Below, one piece after another: positions 36,741 to 46,303 of a DNA stretch of 64,000 nt; the first letter of the stretch is position 1, and the number at the start of each line of letters is the position of its first letter. The position numbers and the translations under genes were made by a program. The DNA lies in assembly GCF_026151205.1 (NCBI RefSeq), contig NC_087084.1, positions 5,511,538 to 5,575,537 of the forward strand. Reading direction: 5' to 3'. This DNA comes from Bolinopsis microptera. Taxonomy: Eukaryota > Ctenophora > Tentaculata > Lobata > Bolinopsidae. Below the pieces are notes generated by a model that saw nothing but the letters and a program-made list of their open reading frames with translations, searched no databases and was not told where the DNA came from.

Positions 36741-38750
36741 CTGGGGACCTCAGGCTATCATGTTAATAAACATTGTAGGTTTACAACCTACCAGGACGCG
36801 CGCCGAGTTGGACTCATCCAATATATGGAACAGATATTTTACGAGTATCACCCGTTAAAATAAACATAGCGAATAGAGATTAGGCGGAATGACAGGTTGA
36901 TTCACGATGTCAATCCTTCGCATCTCGCCGATCTGCATGGTTGCGAGAAGCATTATTTGATGCGCGCGCGACCCAGTAGTGCATCGCGCTACAAAATGAC
37001 AGGCTGAGCGCGGTCCAGTAAACTCAAGCTCCAAATTAAAAAGCTTTGTGCGCGGCGGGTCATACAACGTATGACAAAACTTTATTATATTACTTTAGCT
37101 TTATATATATTGACGAGATCGTTGCTTTGTTAATTCGCAGAGCAACGATCTGAAAGTATTGGAAGTATTGGAGGACTTCGCCGCTTCAACACGCCGCGCG
37201 AACTAGCGCAGCATTCTTACTTCGCATCGTCGATCGTTGCTTTGCTTCGCAAAGCAACGATCTCGATGGGTTGACATCGTCAATGGTCAACCAATATCAC
37301 TTGTAGGTTTTTAACGGGTGATACTCGTAAAATATTTGTTCCATATGCACGGTCCTGTTTAGACCATTGTTAATGATTTGGCCCGGCGCGCGCTACTTCG
37401 TAGCTCTTGCCATCACATTTCGAGAAAAAAGCGGCGCGCGCTACTTCGAAGAAATTTAGACGAGTATGGAGTGACATCCGTATGGAGTGACATCCGTCAA
37501 GTAAAGGTCCTGTTTTGACCATTGTCAATGGTCTGGCCCGGCGCGCGCTACTTCGTAGCACTTTACAGGAGGGGCTAAGTGCAAAGAAACTGCTGCTAAC
37601 TGTTACTGGACCGCGCTCAGCCTGTCATTCTGCCGAATCTCTATGTTTATTAACATGAAGCCTAAGATCCCCAAGTAATAACAGTCGAGTGTAAAATGAT
37701 TAATCATCATCCGTCGACGAGTCCAACTCGGCGGGCGTCTTGATAGGCCGTTATAAACATACAACAGTGTATGAAATCAATGCAATTGTTCAATATTTGG
37801 TCATCACGACTTTAGTTTACCCAGCAAACCTTACTGGCTGGGCGAATTACTACAAGAGGTGATCGCGTCTTCACAGCATGTTCGAGCTCGCGCACGCTTA
37901 CTGGGCCGCGCTCAGCCTGTCATTCCGCCGAATCTTTAATTGACGATTTCAATTCATGGCAGCTCGGCGCGGCACAGTAGCGCATCTCGCCGATCTAGCT
38001 GTGAGAAGCCTCGTTGAGAGCGCGGCGCGGCACAGTAACGCATCGCGCTACAAGCCGAATCTCTATTAGGGAGTGCACGATAAAAAATAAACTTGCTCGG
38101 ATTTTCAAAATTTTTGTACCATTGTTTTCTAGAGACTGTGAGAATTTTCACAGTACCAAATTTGTTATACCTTTTTGGAATGATCATATCAGTGAGTTTC
38201 GCCTATGTGCCATATTTGATGGTGCGCGGCTTTAGCAAGCAAAATTAGGTGTAAAAGTCGCGTAATTTGGCGAAATTCGTTGATTTTTGTCGTATTATTC
38301 TGTCATATCTTTGGTTCCTGAGCATGAATCATGCTGAAAATTTGTCAGAACCTTCTAATCATACTTAACTACCGAACCTAATATAGTTTGAAGAGATTGG
38401 TTCTGATTAAGAGGTCTAAAAATGATAAAATAGGTATAAATTCGTTGATAACTCAAATTCTGACCATCGAAATTGCTCAAACTAAATTAGGTTCAGTAGA
38501 ACATAAGTGTTTACGTAAGCTGACCAAATTTCAAAAAAATTGTTATATGGGAAGTATTATAACTTTTTGATTGTTTCCGAAATAATGTGCTGGCCGAAAT
38601 ACGAGCTAAAAACCATTAAATGGTCAGCGCGCGCGTCTTACAGTCGATGGCGCACTGCCTATCTCTATTATTATGTTTATGAACATAATTGCCTGAGGTC
38701 CCCAGGTAAGCGCACGCTCGTCGCTCGTCGCTCGTAAGTTTATTGCACGC
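36740..38750. repeat. GC-rich foldback-repeat cluster
   Basis: Nested inverted repeats. GACGCGCGCCGAGTTGGACT at 36796 faces its diverged complement ending near 37740. TTTTACGAGTATCACCCGTT at 36838 faces its complement near 37315. CCTGGGGACCTCAGGC at about 36742 recurs inverted at 38690. Hairpins such as AGATCGTTGC..GCAACGATCT (37116-37153 and 37225-37262) and CGCGCGCTACTTCG recur. Related pieces lie at 39130-39240, 39529-39650 and 59880-60000, so this is a dispersed family. No protein frame is credible. Confidence 0.6.
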
Positions 38751-39958
38751 TTCAATGCAAACATTCCAAGAATGTGATTGCATCAGTGCATCACGTAATA
38801 CAATTCAGCCATGAATCAGAGGACAAAAATCTGCAAAGTTAAAGTTGCGCACTATTATAAGGCCCAAAATTTAAAATCAAAAATAAAACTTTTTGGGATA
38901 ACTCAAAAGTTATTTTTACAAGGCGAACATTTTGCAAAAAACCGGAAGTCTCTATATCTCTTTTACTTTAGAAGTTAGGCCCTAGCCGGTAAGCTAGGTT
39001 TCCTGGGAATGGATCAGTACGCTTGAATTTGAAAAATTCATTACTTTTGAGTTTCGATTATACATCGTGCAGCACAAATTGGTTCATGAACAATGTTATA
39101 TAAAAATTTCCTCCTTATTGCTTATCTTAATTGACCATTGTTAATGATCAGACCCGGCGCGCGCTACATTTCGAGAAGAAAGCGGCGCGCGCTACTTCGA
39201 AGAAATTTAGACGAGCAACATCCGTCAATTATCTTGACAGTTAACCGATTATCCGGGAAACGCCTAATTTTCATTTAATTTTAAAAATTTACAACTTGGC
39301 AGCTTTAGTTACAATTTAACTACAATTTAACATTGAATCAAATGTAACCCCACTAGACTCTTGATTACTAACCTTTAATTGGTATTGTAGTCAATTTAAC
39401 CCAAAATGAACAAAAAAACTGCACTGACAAAGAATATACAAAATAAGAAAATAAAAGAACTTAGAAATTATCGGAATTCCTTTTTCCTTCTTAAAAATAA
39501 TCAAACCACTCCCCGGCCAGTACCTCGCTTAGATCAAAGGTTTGTAGCGCGATGCACTACTGGGTCGCGCGCGCGCATCCAATAATGCTTCTCGCAACCA
39601 CGTATGCAGATCGGCGAGATGCGAAGGCTTGACATCGTGAATCAAATCAAAGGTGCTCTCACCGCCCCGGCCCAGTAAGTTTTTAAAAGCGGTCCCACTG
39701 TTCGATATTGTCAATAACACGCAAATCAAGAACTATAGATCCGACGACGTTTGTGACAAGTATCTGACAAGATTCGAACTCTAGTTCACCAACTTAAGTT
39801 CGCCAGAAATCAACCCTGTCGAACTTTAATGTGCTTTCATAATTTCCTACAATTAAATTTTGACTGTATTTCATTTATATGCTTCATATCTACGTCCTTA
39901 GCATTTTATTCTATGAACAGTTCTTGACTGACTTGAATGACGAATGTCCTGCCCAGCA

Positions 39959-40117
39959 CAGGGTCAAAAGAAAATCGCGATTATTTTGCCCAAAAATCGC
40001 GATACCGCGATTTTTAACAGACTATACTGCATGATACATAAGACTATACATAAAATTTGTCGCAAATAATGGGAAAAATCGCGATTCCGCACATGCCGCG
40101 ATTTCCTTTTGTCCCTG
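39959..40117. mobile_element. Small inverted-repeat element with CGCGAT repeats, hAT-like
   Basis: The ends CAGGGTCAAAAGAAAATCGC and (complement) CAGGGACAAAAGGAAATCGC differ at two positions. GCCCAGCA on the left and GCCCCAGCA on the right resemble an 8-bp target duplication with one added C. The interior is built of ATCGCGAT palindromes. A non-autonomous element of about 160 bp. Confidence 0.5.
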
Positions 40118-40162
40118 GCCCCAGCAGATTGAAGCTTCTTAAATTATTTGTATTCTTACAAT

Positions 40163-40245
40163 AACGTGGCGTCATCAAAACAGTAACGAACGTGACATCA
40201 TCATAACAATAACGTGACGTCATCATAACAATAATGTGACCACTC
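40163..40245. repeat. Tandem ATAACGTGACGTCATCATAA repeat with CRE-like sites
   Basis: Three diverged copies of a ~25-bp unit. The middle carries a perfect TGACGTCA palindrome and the others GTGGCGTCA and GTGACATCA. It lies about 0.8 kb upstream of the first BPI-like gene. cAMP-responsive function is inference. Confidence 0.55.
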
Positions 40246-40757
40246 ATAGTTCACTGAGGAACTGATGCAGTTCTTCCTCTTTCTGGAAAGCTGATGTTTT
40301 GAAAAACTTATCTCTTACAGTTACAATGTACAACTTCAAGTTTAACCACGCTTTACTTCAGTTGTTCCTGAAAAAAACTGGTTTACAATTGCAATAAATA
40401 TAAAATATACGTATTAAACAAATATATCGAATAAGCCATGAACTGTATCATATTTACCTTTTCTTGATTTTTGTTATCTAAAGGTGATTATCCTTGAGAA
40501 ATAAATGGAATATTCCATTAATTTTAATTATTCTGGGATGAAGAAATTAATTCAATAAAAACACGTGCTGTTAGAAATTGAGAAAAATCCAATAAGAAGA
40601 TGCCAAATCCTTATCAATCACTGACAATATGTATATTACAAGTCAATAATGAACAAATTATCTATACGGAAACTGTTTAATTAGATCTCGGACAGTCTGT
40701 GAAATGAATTTCTGGGTCTGCTGTGCGATAAAGAACATGCTCCCTTACTGTTACCAA

Positions 40758-41035
40758 TAGTCTCAATTCTAGAGTTCATGTTAACGACATGTTATAAAAT
40801 TGTCTGCTGCTGATAAATTCGCAGAGCTTTAGATTTGGAACCAAGTTATTTAAATTGGTCATAAACTTATCCGTATTCTGCAACCATTTAATCTGTTTGG
40901 TATTTGCTCAGCGCATGATCTGTCCAAGTTTATACTTTAAGCACGATTACAATCCTCGTTGTATTTACCGTTATACCGTTTATTAGCGCTGATATTCCTT
41001 AAAGTAACACGAGTCCCCAAATAAAAGAAGCAGAA
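40758..41035 (+). promoter_or_regulatory. Conserved upstream region of BPI-like copy 1
   Basis: This ~280-bp block, starting TAGTCTCAATTCTAGAGTTC, is repeated almost unchanged before copies 2 and 3 (45538-45818 and 51352-51633) and marks the unit boundary. It ends at the start codon, so it must hold promoter and 5' UTR. GTTTATACTTTAAG is a possible weak core element. Copies 2 and 3 have a 7-bp ATTGATC duplication that copy 1 lacks. Confidence 0.5.
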
Positions 41036-41191
41036 ATGATCATACAGCTGATGTTGATGACGGTAGTAGCTACCACTTGTAGTACCGCCTTGGTGTCACC
41101 TTTCGACATAGGAGTTATGGGCAAGGTTTCCAAACAGTTCTTACAGGACTTTACGGACGAGGTGGCCGACATAATATCTACACAATTGAAG
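41036..41191 (+). CDS. BPI/LBP-like copy 1, exon 1: signal peptide and N-terminal helix
   Basis: Fifty-two codons from ATG to a GTAGGG donor, phase 0. The peptide starts MIIQLMLMTVVATTCSTALV, a clear signal sequence, then SPFDIGVMGKVSKQFLQDF, an amphipathic helix like the first helix of BPI. The intron is only 173 bp and begins with a 25-G run 15 bases past the splice site. Confidence 0.88.
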
Positions 41192-41364
41192 GTAGGGATG
41201 GGACTCGGGGGGGGGGGGGGGGGGGGGGGGGTGCTTTGGCTAGAATTGAAGTCGAAATTACATCTGATATATTCGAAATATTATACAAATTCATAACAGT
41301 CTTAGGAAATTATGTGATCATAATGTCATGATCAAGTGATTTTAATATTTGTTAACCCCACCAG

Positions 41365-42831
41365 GAAACATCATTCAGTGGAAGTGACAGTGGAAGTGGG
41401 GGAACATTCAATTATTGGGGAGTGAGAGTAACCTCCCTCTCCCTCAACCCCTCCATCACCCTCCGTAATGATGGCAGTCCCACTAGTGGAACAGGTCAAC
41501 TTGTTGTGGACGCGAGTATGGGAGGGACTATAAGAGCCTCAGGGAGCTGGAAGTACAACAAGAGGTCCTGGTGGTACTCCGTGACACTTGATGGAGGAGT
41601 TCACGTTAGTTCAAATGGGTTTAGTATCTCAAACAGGGTCAATCTTGGGGTGAAGTCGAACGGAAAAGTTGGGTTCTCACATGACTCGGGTTCTTGTAGG
41701 TCGAGTATGGGATCTCTCGACATTAACATTACAGGTTCCTGGTACAGCTGGATTCTTAACATGATTGTGTGGATCTTTGAAGATGATCTGAAGGGAGATT
41801 TGGAGGAAGTTGCTTGTGAGAAAGCAAATGAAGTGTTGGGTGAAGCTGCAGTTAACTTCGACAATGCAATGTTCAACCAGGACTTTTCGTTGCCATTGCA
41901 ATCAGGAGGAGAACTGAAAGTGGACCTTAACCCATCAGTAATAACAGGGGGACCTAGCTGTGCTGTTATCTCTACACCCGCAGTTATAGAACTGACAGGA
42001 GTACCAGACACCACACAAATTGTCACACCTCCCTTTATCCACATCCCTGCCACCGAGGAACCAGCTAGAAAGAAGAGACAGGCTAGAGACTGGTGTGGAG
42101 TGGTTCCAGGTCCTAACAGTGGGGTCTCCATCATCCTCACGAAGGACCTCATCTCTAGAGGTATCCAGAATCTACACCACTTCGACTTACTCAAGTTTTC
42201 CTTGGTAGAGACAGGCACTGAGGGGAGTAGAACGACTTTCGATGTGTTGCGCAATGGCCAGCGTATAGATACAGTGAGTGTAGAGTTCCCTGAAAACGAG
42301 GGACGGATCCTGGCTGGATTTAACAGGAAGACCGTGAAGATCAGCAGCACTGAACTCCCGGAAGTAAGCATCACCGACAACGGTATCTCCGTATTGGTTC
42401 ACCTCAGAGCACGGGTCACTCTGAGTAGTGATGACCCAAAACTTGAGATTAGAACGGAGTTCGAGTCCCTGACTAATTGGATAGGAACAATGAGGATGGT
42501 AAAGAAGGACGGGGGATACTCGCTAGTCCCCAACGTGACAGCAAATGTAGATATATGGACTGGGAAACTCTACATTGGAGCGGAGATGGGCGGAATGACG
42601 ATGTCCGAACAAAGGAGACTGGAAGAAGATAACTTGATACTGGAGGGGATCGAGAGTCTCCTCAACTCGGTGCTGGAGGAGAAACTGGCGAGGGTGCTGG
42701 AGGACGATTTGCAGAGTGGGATCCCTCTAAACATCCCTGAGGAGTATATGACAGTGGGGAGGGCGGATATCAGTTACAGGGAGGATTATATCATCGTATC
42801 TGCTGATGATATCACCATCAACCTTCAGTAG
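41365..42831 (+). CDS. BPI/LBP-like copy 1, exon 2 (secreted lipid-binding, 540 aa in total)
   Basis: A CCCCACCAG acceptor opens 488 codons in phase with exon 1, ending at TAG. Residues after the Gly/Ser-rich entry (SGSDSGSG) follow the BPI/LBP N-terminal barrel: an ASGSWKYNKRSWW strand, a GFSISNRVNLGV strand, FSHDSGSC, the WILNMIVWIF helix and ACEKAN. The two cysteines (codons at 41695 and 41815) are exactly 40 residues apart, as in the BPI disulfide. The family binds bacterial lipids such as LPS; the protein is secreted. The inter-domain linker carries RKKR (42067-42078), a possible furin site. The C-terminal half is a second, weaker barrel. Copy 1 uniquely has seven extra residues (NDGSPTS). 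Lipid ligand unknown. The long antisense frame here is a shadow. Confidence 0.85.
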   Translation, partial: ETSFSGSDSGSGGTFNYWGVRVTSLSLNPSITLRNDGSPTSGTGQLVVDASMGGTIRASGSWKYNKRSWWYSVTLDGGVHVSSNGFSISNRVNLGVKSNGKVGFSHDSGSCRSSMGSLDINITGSWYSWILNMIVWIFEDDLKGDLEEVACEKANEVLGEAAVNFDNAMFNQDFSLPLQSGGELKVDLNPSVITGGPSCAVISTPAVIELTGVPDTTQIVTPPFIHIPATEEPARKKRQARDWCGVVPGPNSGVSIILTKDLISRGIQNLHHFDLLKFSLVETGTEGSRTTFDVLRNGQRIDTVSVEFPENEGRILAGFNRKTVKISSTELPEVSITDNGISVLVHLRARVTLSSDDPKLEIRTEFESLTNWIGTMRMVKKDGGYSLVPNVTANVDIWTGKLYIGAEMGGMTMSEQRRLEEDNLILEGIESLLNSVLEEKLARVLEDDLQSGIPLNIPEEYMTVGRADISYREDYIIVSADDITINLQ

Positions 42832-43903
42832 AAAACGGGACGCAAGAAAATGGAGATTACTAGTTTGAGGACTTATGAACTGATCAGTTAGGGTCCGATA
42901 TCAAACATTACAGTTATCCGGACATAACTAGACTGAACTAAGTGATTTTTCTAGAGTACTACTTAATAGAATGAATTTAAATATAAGTGGTGATTCATCA
43001 TTAATGGTTTTTGAATTTTGAGCTGGAATAAAATAACTTCAGCGTTTATTTCTTTAAATTTCATGCAATTAAAGTTTCCGGAATGTATCCTTGAAAAAAG
43101 TTGATTATTTTGCTTAAAAGAAAGTCGAAGTTCTGGTAAGGGGTGCATTTCATTATGTATCTCTACTATAATTCAGAGAATTGTTTTTGTTGTTTGTACG
43201 ACCGCCCACGTGCAAATTAGATGAAAAATAGGAATTTAGGTAACAACCAAAAGGTTCCATAGCAACGGTGTTTTAATGCACACATGCACATGCAAAGATT
43301 GTTTTAACGTCATTTTGATCGGTTTTGTGGTAATTACGTTGTGTTTAAAGTGTTTTATATTTAAATCGGCTGTATCTTCGGTTGAGATGGATATTTTTTG
43401 ATGCGATTAAAACTTTCTTTCAAAGAATACTACTAGCTTCGTGCCTGTTACCACGGGCTTTCTAGTCCCATATAATGTAATTTCGTTCCACTGTCCTGAT
43501 GTTGCACTAAAAAGCTAAAATATGGATTTTCCGTACTGCAATCTGTATTTAAAACTGATGAAGATTCAACGTGATCTTTCATATTATGAGCATTCTATCG
43601 TGCCAGGTCTCCCAACTTAATCTTGTTTTATAAGAAAAAGCCACCTACAGATCAAGAATCCGTCCTAACCATTACCTATAATGTGATTCTGAATTTCGAG
43701 TTTCGAGTTTCGAGTTTCAGGAGCCACGTATTTTCGCATAATACTCACACAGTAAATCAATCGCAATTCACAACGTAGCCTTCATTTCTTATCACTAACA
43801 TCATCTGACGTTTTAAGGCCATTCCTTTGTTATTTTTTACTTTCACAGCTACATATTTCCCATAATATTAATCCGAAGACTGTTATAAGAGCGAACTCTA
43901 AAG
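42832..43903. promoter_or_regulatory. BPI 3' UTR and pentraxin upstream region, unit 1
   Basis: No coding signal. The segment is almost identical to 49114-50172 in unit 2, including a short TTTCGAG triplication (43696-43718). It should contain the BPI polyadenylation region (GGAATAAAATAA at 43025) and the pentraxin promoter. Confidence 0.5.
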
Positions 43904-44479
43904 ATGAAATTGTCCTGTCAAGTGATGATCCTGACTGTCCTGATAATATCTACTACTGCAGATGACAAATCCTACAAGGTACTCAAGTTTGGGAGCACTA
44001 TGGGAGATTTTATCAAGTTTAAACCCAACATGCAACCCTTCTCCGGAGCGTTTTCAGTGTGTTCTTGGATAAGGAAATTAAGAGTTGGACCCGGCCCAAC
44101 CTGGTTCTCGTACGCAATTAGCAATTCAAATCACAACGAGATTTTCATTGAGGATGACGGAGCCGAAAACATCATATTCTATAGTTATAACAAAAATGTA
44201 AAAAGTCAGGCTGGTGTTGCAGTAGGAGAGTGGTTTCATTATTGTTTATGTTGGAGTCTTGCTTCCCTGACAGCCACAATTCACCACAACGGCAGACAAA
44301 CAGGTTCCTTCTCAACTCCTTCAGGAAGGAGACTGACTGCAGATGGATATCTTGTTTTGGGGCAAGATCAGGATTCTTACGGTGGATCATTTCAATCCAG
44401 TCAAGCTTTCGGTGGTGAACTTTACAAGTTAAACGTCTTTTCCACGAAGCTGAGTTCATCTGAAGTGAGCAAACTGTAA
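43904..44479 (+). CDS. Pentraxin copy 1, truncated by a nonsense codon to a soluble pentraxin domain
   Basis: The frame encodes 191 residues: signal peptide MKLSCQVMILTVLIISTTAD, then a pentraxin domain. Hallmarks are FSVCSWIRK, the signature region HYCLCWS (the family pattern HxCxS/TW with Cys at the fifth position) and LGQDQDSYGGSFQSSQAF, which matches the calcium-binding LGQEQDSFGGNFEGSQ loop of C-reactive protein. The codon that is TAC (Tyr) in copy 2 is TAA here (44477-44479), cutting off the coiled coil and membrane anchor. Pentraxins bind microbial and damaged-cell ligands with calcium. The product could be a soluble pentraxin; alternatively the gene is a young pseudogene. Intronless, as is copy 2. 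Confidence 0.82.
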   Translation: MKLSCQVMILTVLIISTTADDKSYKVLKFGSTMGDFIKFKPNMQPFSGAFSVCSWIRKLRVGPGPTWFSYAISNSNHNEIFIEDDGAENIIFYSYNKNVKSQAGVAVGEWFHYCLCWSLASLTATIHHNGRQTGSFSTPSGRRLTADGYLVLGQDQDSYGGSFQSSQAFGGELYKLNVFSTKLSSSEVSKL

Positions 44480-45010
44480 TCTGCAGGACGTTGCTCTGAT
44501 ATTGAGAATAAACTCGATGAAACTCGTAAGCTAAAGTGGGAACAAATTCTGCAGCAATCAAGAACTGGTGATGTGGGTGAAATTATCGAAACATGTGCAC
44601 TTGAAAAGAAGCTCCAGTTTGTAGAAGGGGAACTGTTGAAGAAGTCATCTGAGCTTGATGAGGTTAGAGCTAAATTTGAGCAAACTACAGACCAGCTTTC
44701 TAACACAGTTACACAGCTGAACCAGACAGAGACACAGTTGAACAAAACGGAGACAAAGCTGAACCAAAAAGAAGTGCAACTAAAGGTAATGAGGGAACAA
44801 TTGTATGCAGTCACTAGTAAACTTATCTTAGTGCCGGTACTAGCTTGTACCACAGGGCTATTAATGGTAGTCTCTATTGCTCTGGGCTTGCTGTTCTGCT
44901 GTGAGAGAAGGAAGGGAAAGAAAGAAGATAAGGGACTTCGGAAGGTTGCCTATAATGCTTCAAGTGGAGTGCACCTGGGTGGAGAAGAGGGGAGTTCTCC
45001 TAGTATTTAA
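44480..45010 (+). pseudogene. Untranslated coiled-coil and transmembrane portion of pentraxin copy 1
   Basis: The frame after the nonsense codon stays open, without indels, to the same natural stop as copy 2 and retains the heptad coiled coil, membrane segment and basic tail. Only a handful of substitutions are visible (for example IENKLDE instead of IEKKHDE). Loss of translation is therefore recent, or readthrough or RNA-level change still allows its use. An AATAAA signal overlaps the stop. Confidence 0.75.
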
Positions 45011-45084
45011 TAAAACCAGTTCTTTGTAGTGATTTTAATTGTTTAAAACGGGGATAAGTATGGTATATATTGTATTATTATGTA

Positions 45085-45537
45085 CCTTAGTTCCCAAAAA
45101 TTTGTGTGCCATTATATTGAGCACAATTTATTTGAGCCCGAAAAATTTGGGCAAAAAATTTGAACTCATTTGGGCGACCGAAAATTTGGGCACAAATTCT
45201 TCGAAAAATGAACGATTTTCCACTAAAATTTCAGTTAGATATTTGCCTTAGTTCATTATTATTCCTTATTATTCCAGTCATTTTGCTTTCAATCCTTTTT
45301 ACTTGGTCAAGCCATGAATGACAGATTAGAAAACTAAAATTTTAAATATTATTTCACTTGAATATGAAGAAAAAGCCATCTTTCTATAGATTTCAGGGCC
45401 ACAGGCCAAATGCCAAAAGTTTGGTTAGCAAAAAATTTAGCAGACGGAAAAGATTTATGCTATTAATTTGGTCTGCAAAAAATTTGGGCGAGAGGCCCGC
45501 TCAAATTTTTTGTCGCCCAAATTTTTGGGAATTAAGG
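45085..45537. mobile_element. 453-bp MITE with TA target duplication, unit 1 only
   Basis: Terminal repeats CCTTAGTTCCCAAAAATTTG (left) and CCTTAATTCCCAAAAATTTG (complement of right) differ at one base and are bracketed by TA. Unit 2 carries the uninterrupted site (..TTATGTAGTCTC.. at 51346-51357), proving insertion after or during unit duplication. The interior repeats AAATTTGGGC in both directions and has no transposase. TA duplication fits the Tc1/mariner superfamily. Confidence 0.85.
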
Positions 45538-45818
45538 TAGTCTCAATTTTAGAGTTCATGTAACGACATGTTATAAATTTTTCTGCTGCTGATAAATTCG
45601 CAGAGCTTTAGATTTGCAGAACCAAGTTACTTAAATTGGTCATAAACTTATCCGTATTCTGCAACCATTTAATCTGTTTGGTATTTGCTCAGCGCATGAT
45701 CATTGATCTGTCCAAGTTTATACTTTAAGCACGATTACAATCCTCGTTGTATTTACCGTTATACCCTTTATTAGCGCTGATATTCCTTAAAATAACACGA
45801 GTCCCGAAAGAAGCAGAA
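45538..45818 (+). promoter_or_regulatory. Conserved upstream region of BPI-like copy 2
   Basis: Near-identical to the block before copies 1 and 3. It contains an in-frame upstream ATG at 45747 that would add 24 hydrophobic residues; copy 1 lacks that extension in frame, so the downstream ATG is preferred. Confidence 0.5.
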
Positions 45819-45974
45819 ATGATCATACAGCTGATGTTGATGACGGTAGTAGCTACCACTTGTAGTACCGCCTTGGTGTCACCTTTCGACAAGGGAGTTA
45901 TGGGCAAGGTTTCCAAACAGTTCTTACAGGACTTTACGGACGAGGTGGCCGACAGAATATCTACACAATTGAAG
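45819..45974 (+). CDS. BPI/LBP-like copy 2, exon 1
   Basis: Fifty-two codons with the same signal peptide as copy 1, and a GTAAGG donor in phase 0. Differences from copy 1 are D24K-type and I/R substitutions only. A 21-G run begins 15 bases into the intron. Confidence 0.88.
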
Positions 45975-46303
45975 GTAAGGCTGGGACTCGGGGGGGGGGG
46001 GGGGGGGGGGTTGCTTCGGCCCCCAAGTCGAAATTACATCTAGTACAGAGAAATCCGTCTGAAAAACACACAAAGCTTACAAAGGATTTTTGACGTTTTT
46101 GAGTACTAACAGGTGTCTTAAGGCCACTTTTTGCCACTTCACCACTTTTTACCACCTTTCTTGTTTGTCAAATATCTTTGACTTTAGTTGTGAACATCGT
46201 AAAAAGTTGCGAATTAATCGAGGGTGTTCATATTATCAGGAAGGAAAAGTTAACTAATTAGCGAAAAATTTGCTTTGGCTAGAATTAAAGTCGAAATTAC
46301 ATC

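Larger units (their letters stand above)
38751..40757. other. Gene-poor spacer before the immune-gene array
   Basis: AT-rich DNA with two fragments of the foldback family (39130-39240; 39529-39650, the latter an inverted copy of 36893-37005), a small inverted-repeat element (39959-40117) and a CRE-like repeat (40163-40245). No gene recognised. Confidence 0.5.

Noticed and set aside
41601-42380. Long antisense open frame (about 259 codons) inside BPI exon 2, repeated in copies 2 and 3
   Set aside because: It mirrors the sense codon pattern exactly, has no signal or domain, and is conserved only because the sense gene is duplicated.
45747-45818. Upstream in-frame start for BPI copy 2 (and 51562 for copy 3)
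   Set aside because: Copy 1 does not keep the extension in frame, and the downstream Met begins an ideal signal peptide, so the extension is probably 5' UTR.
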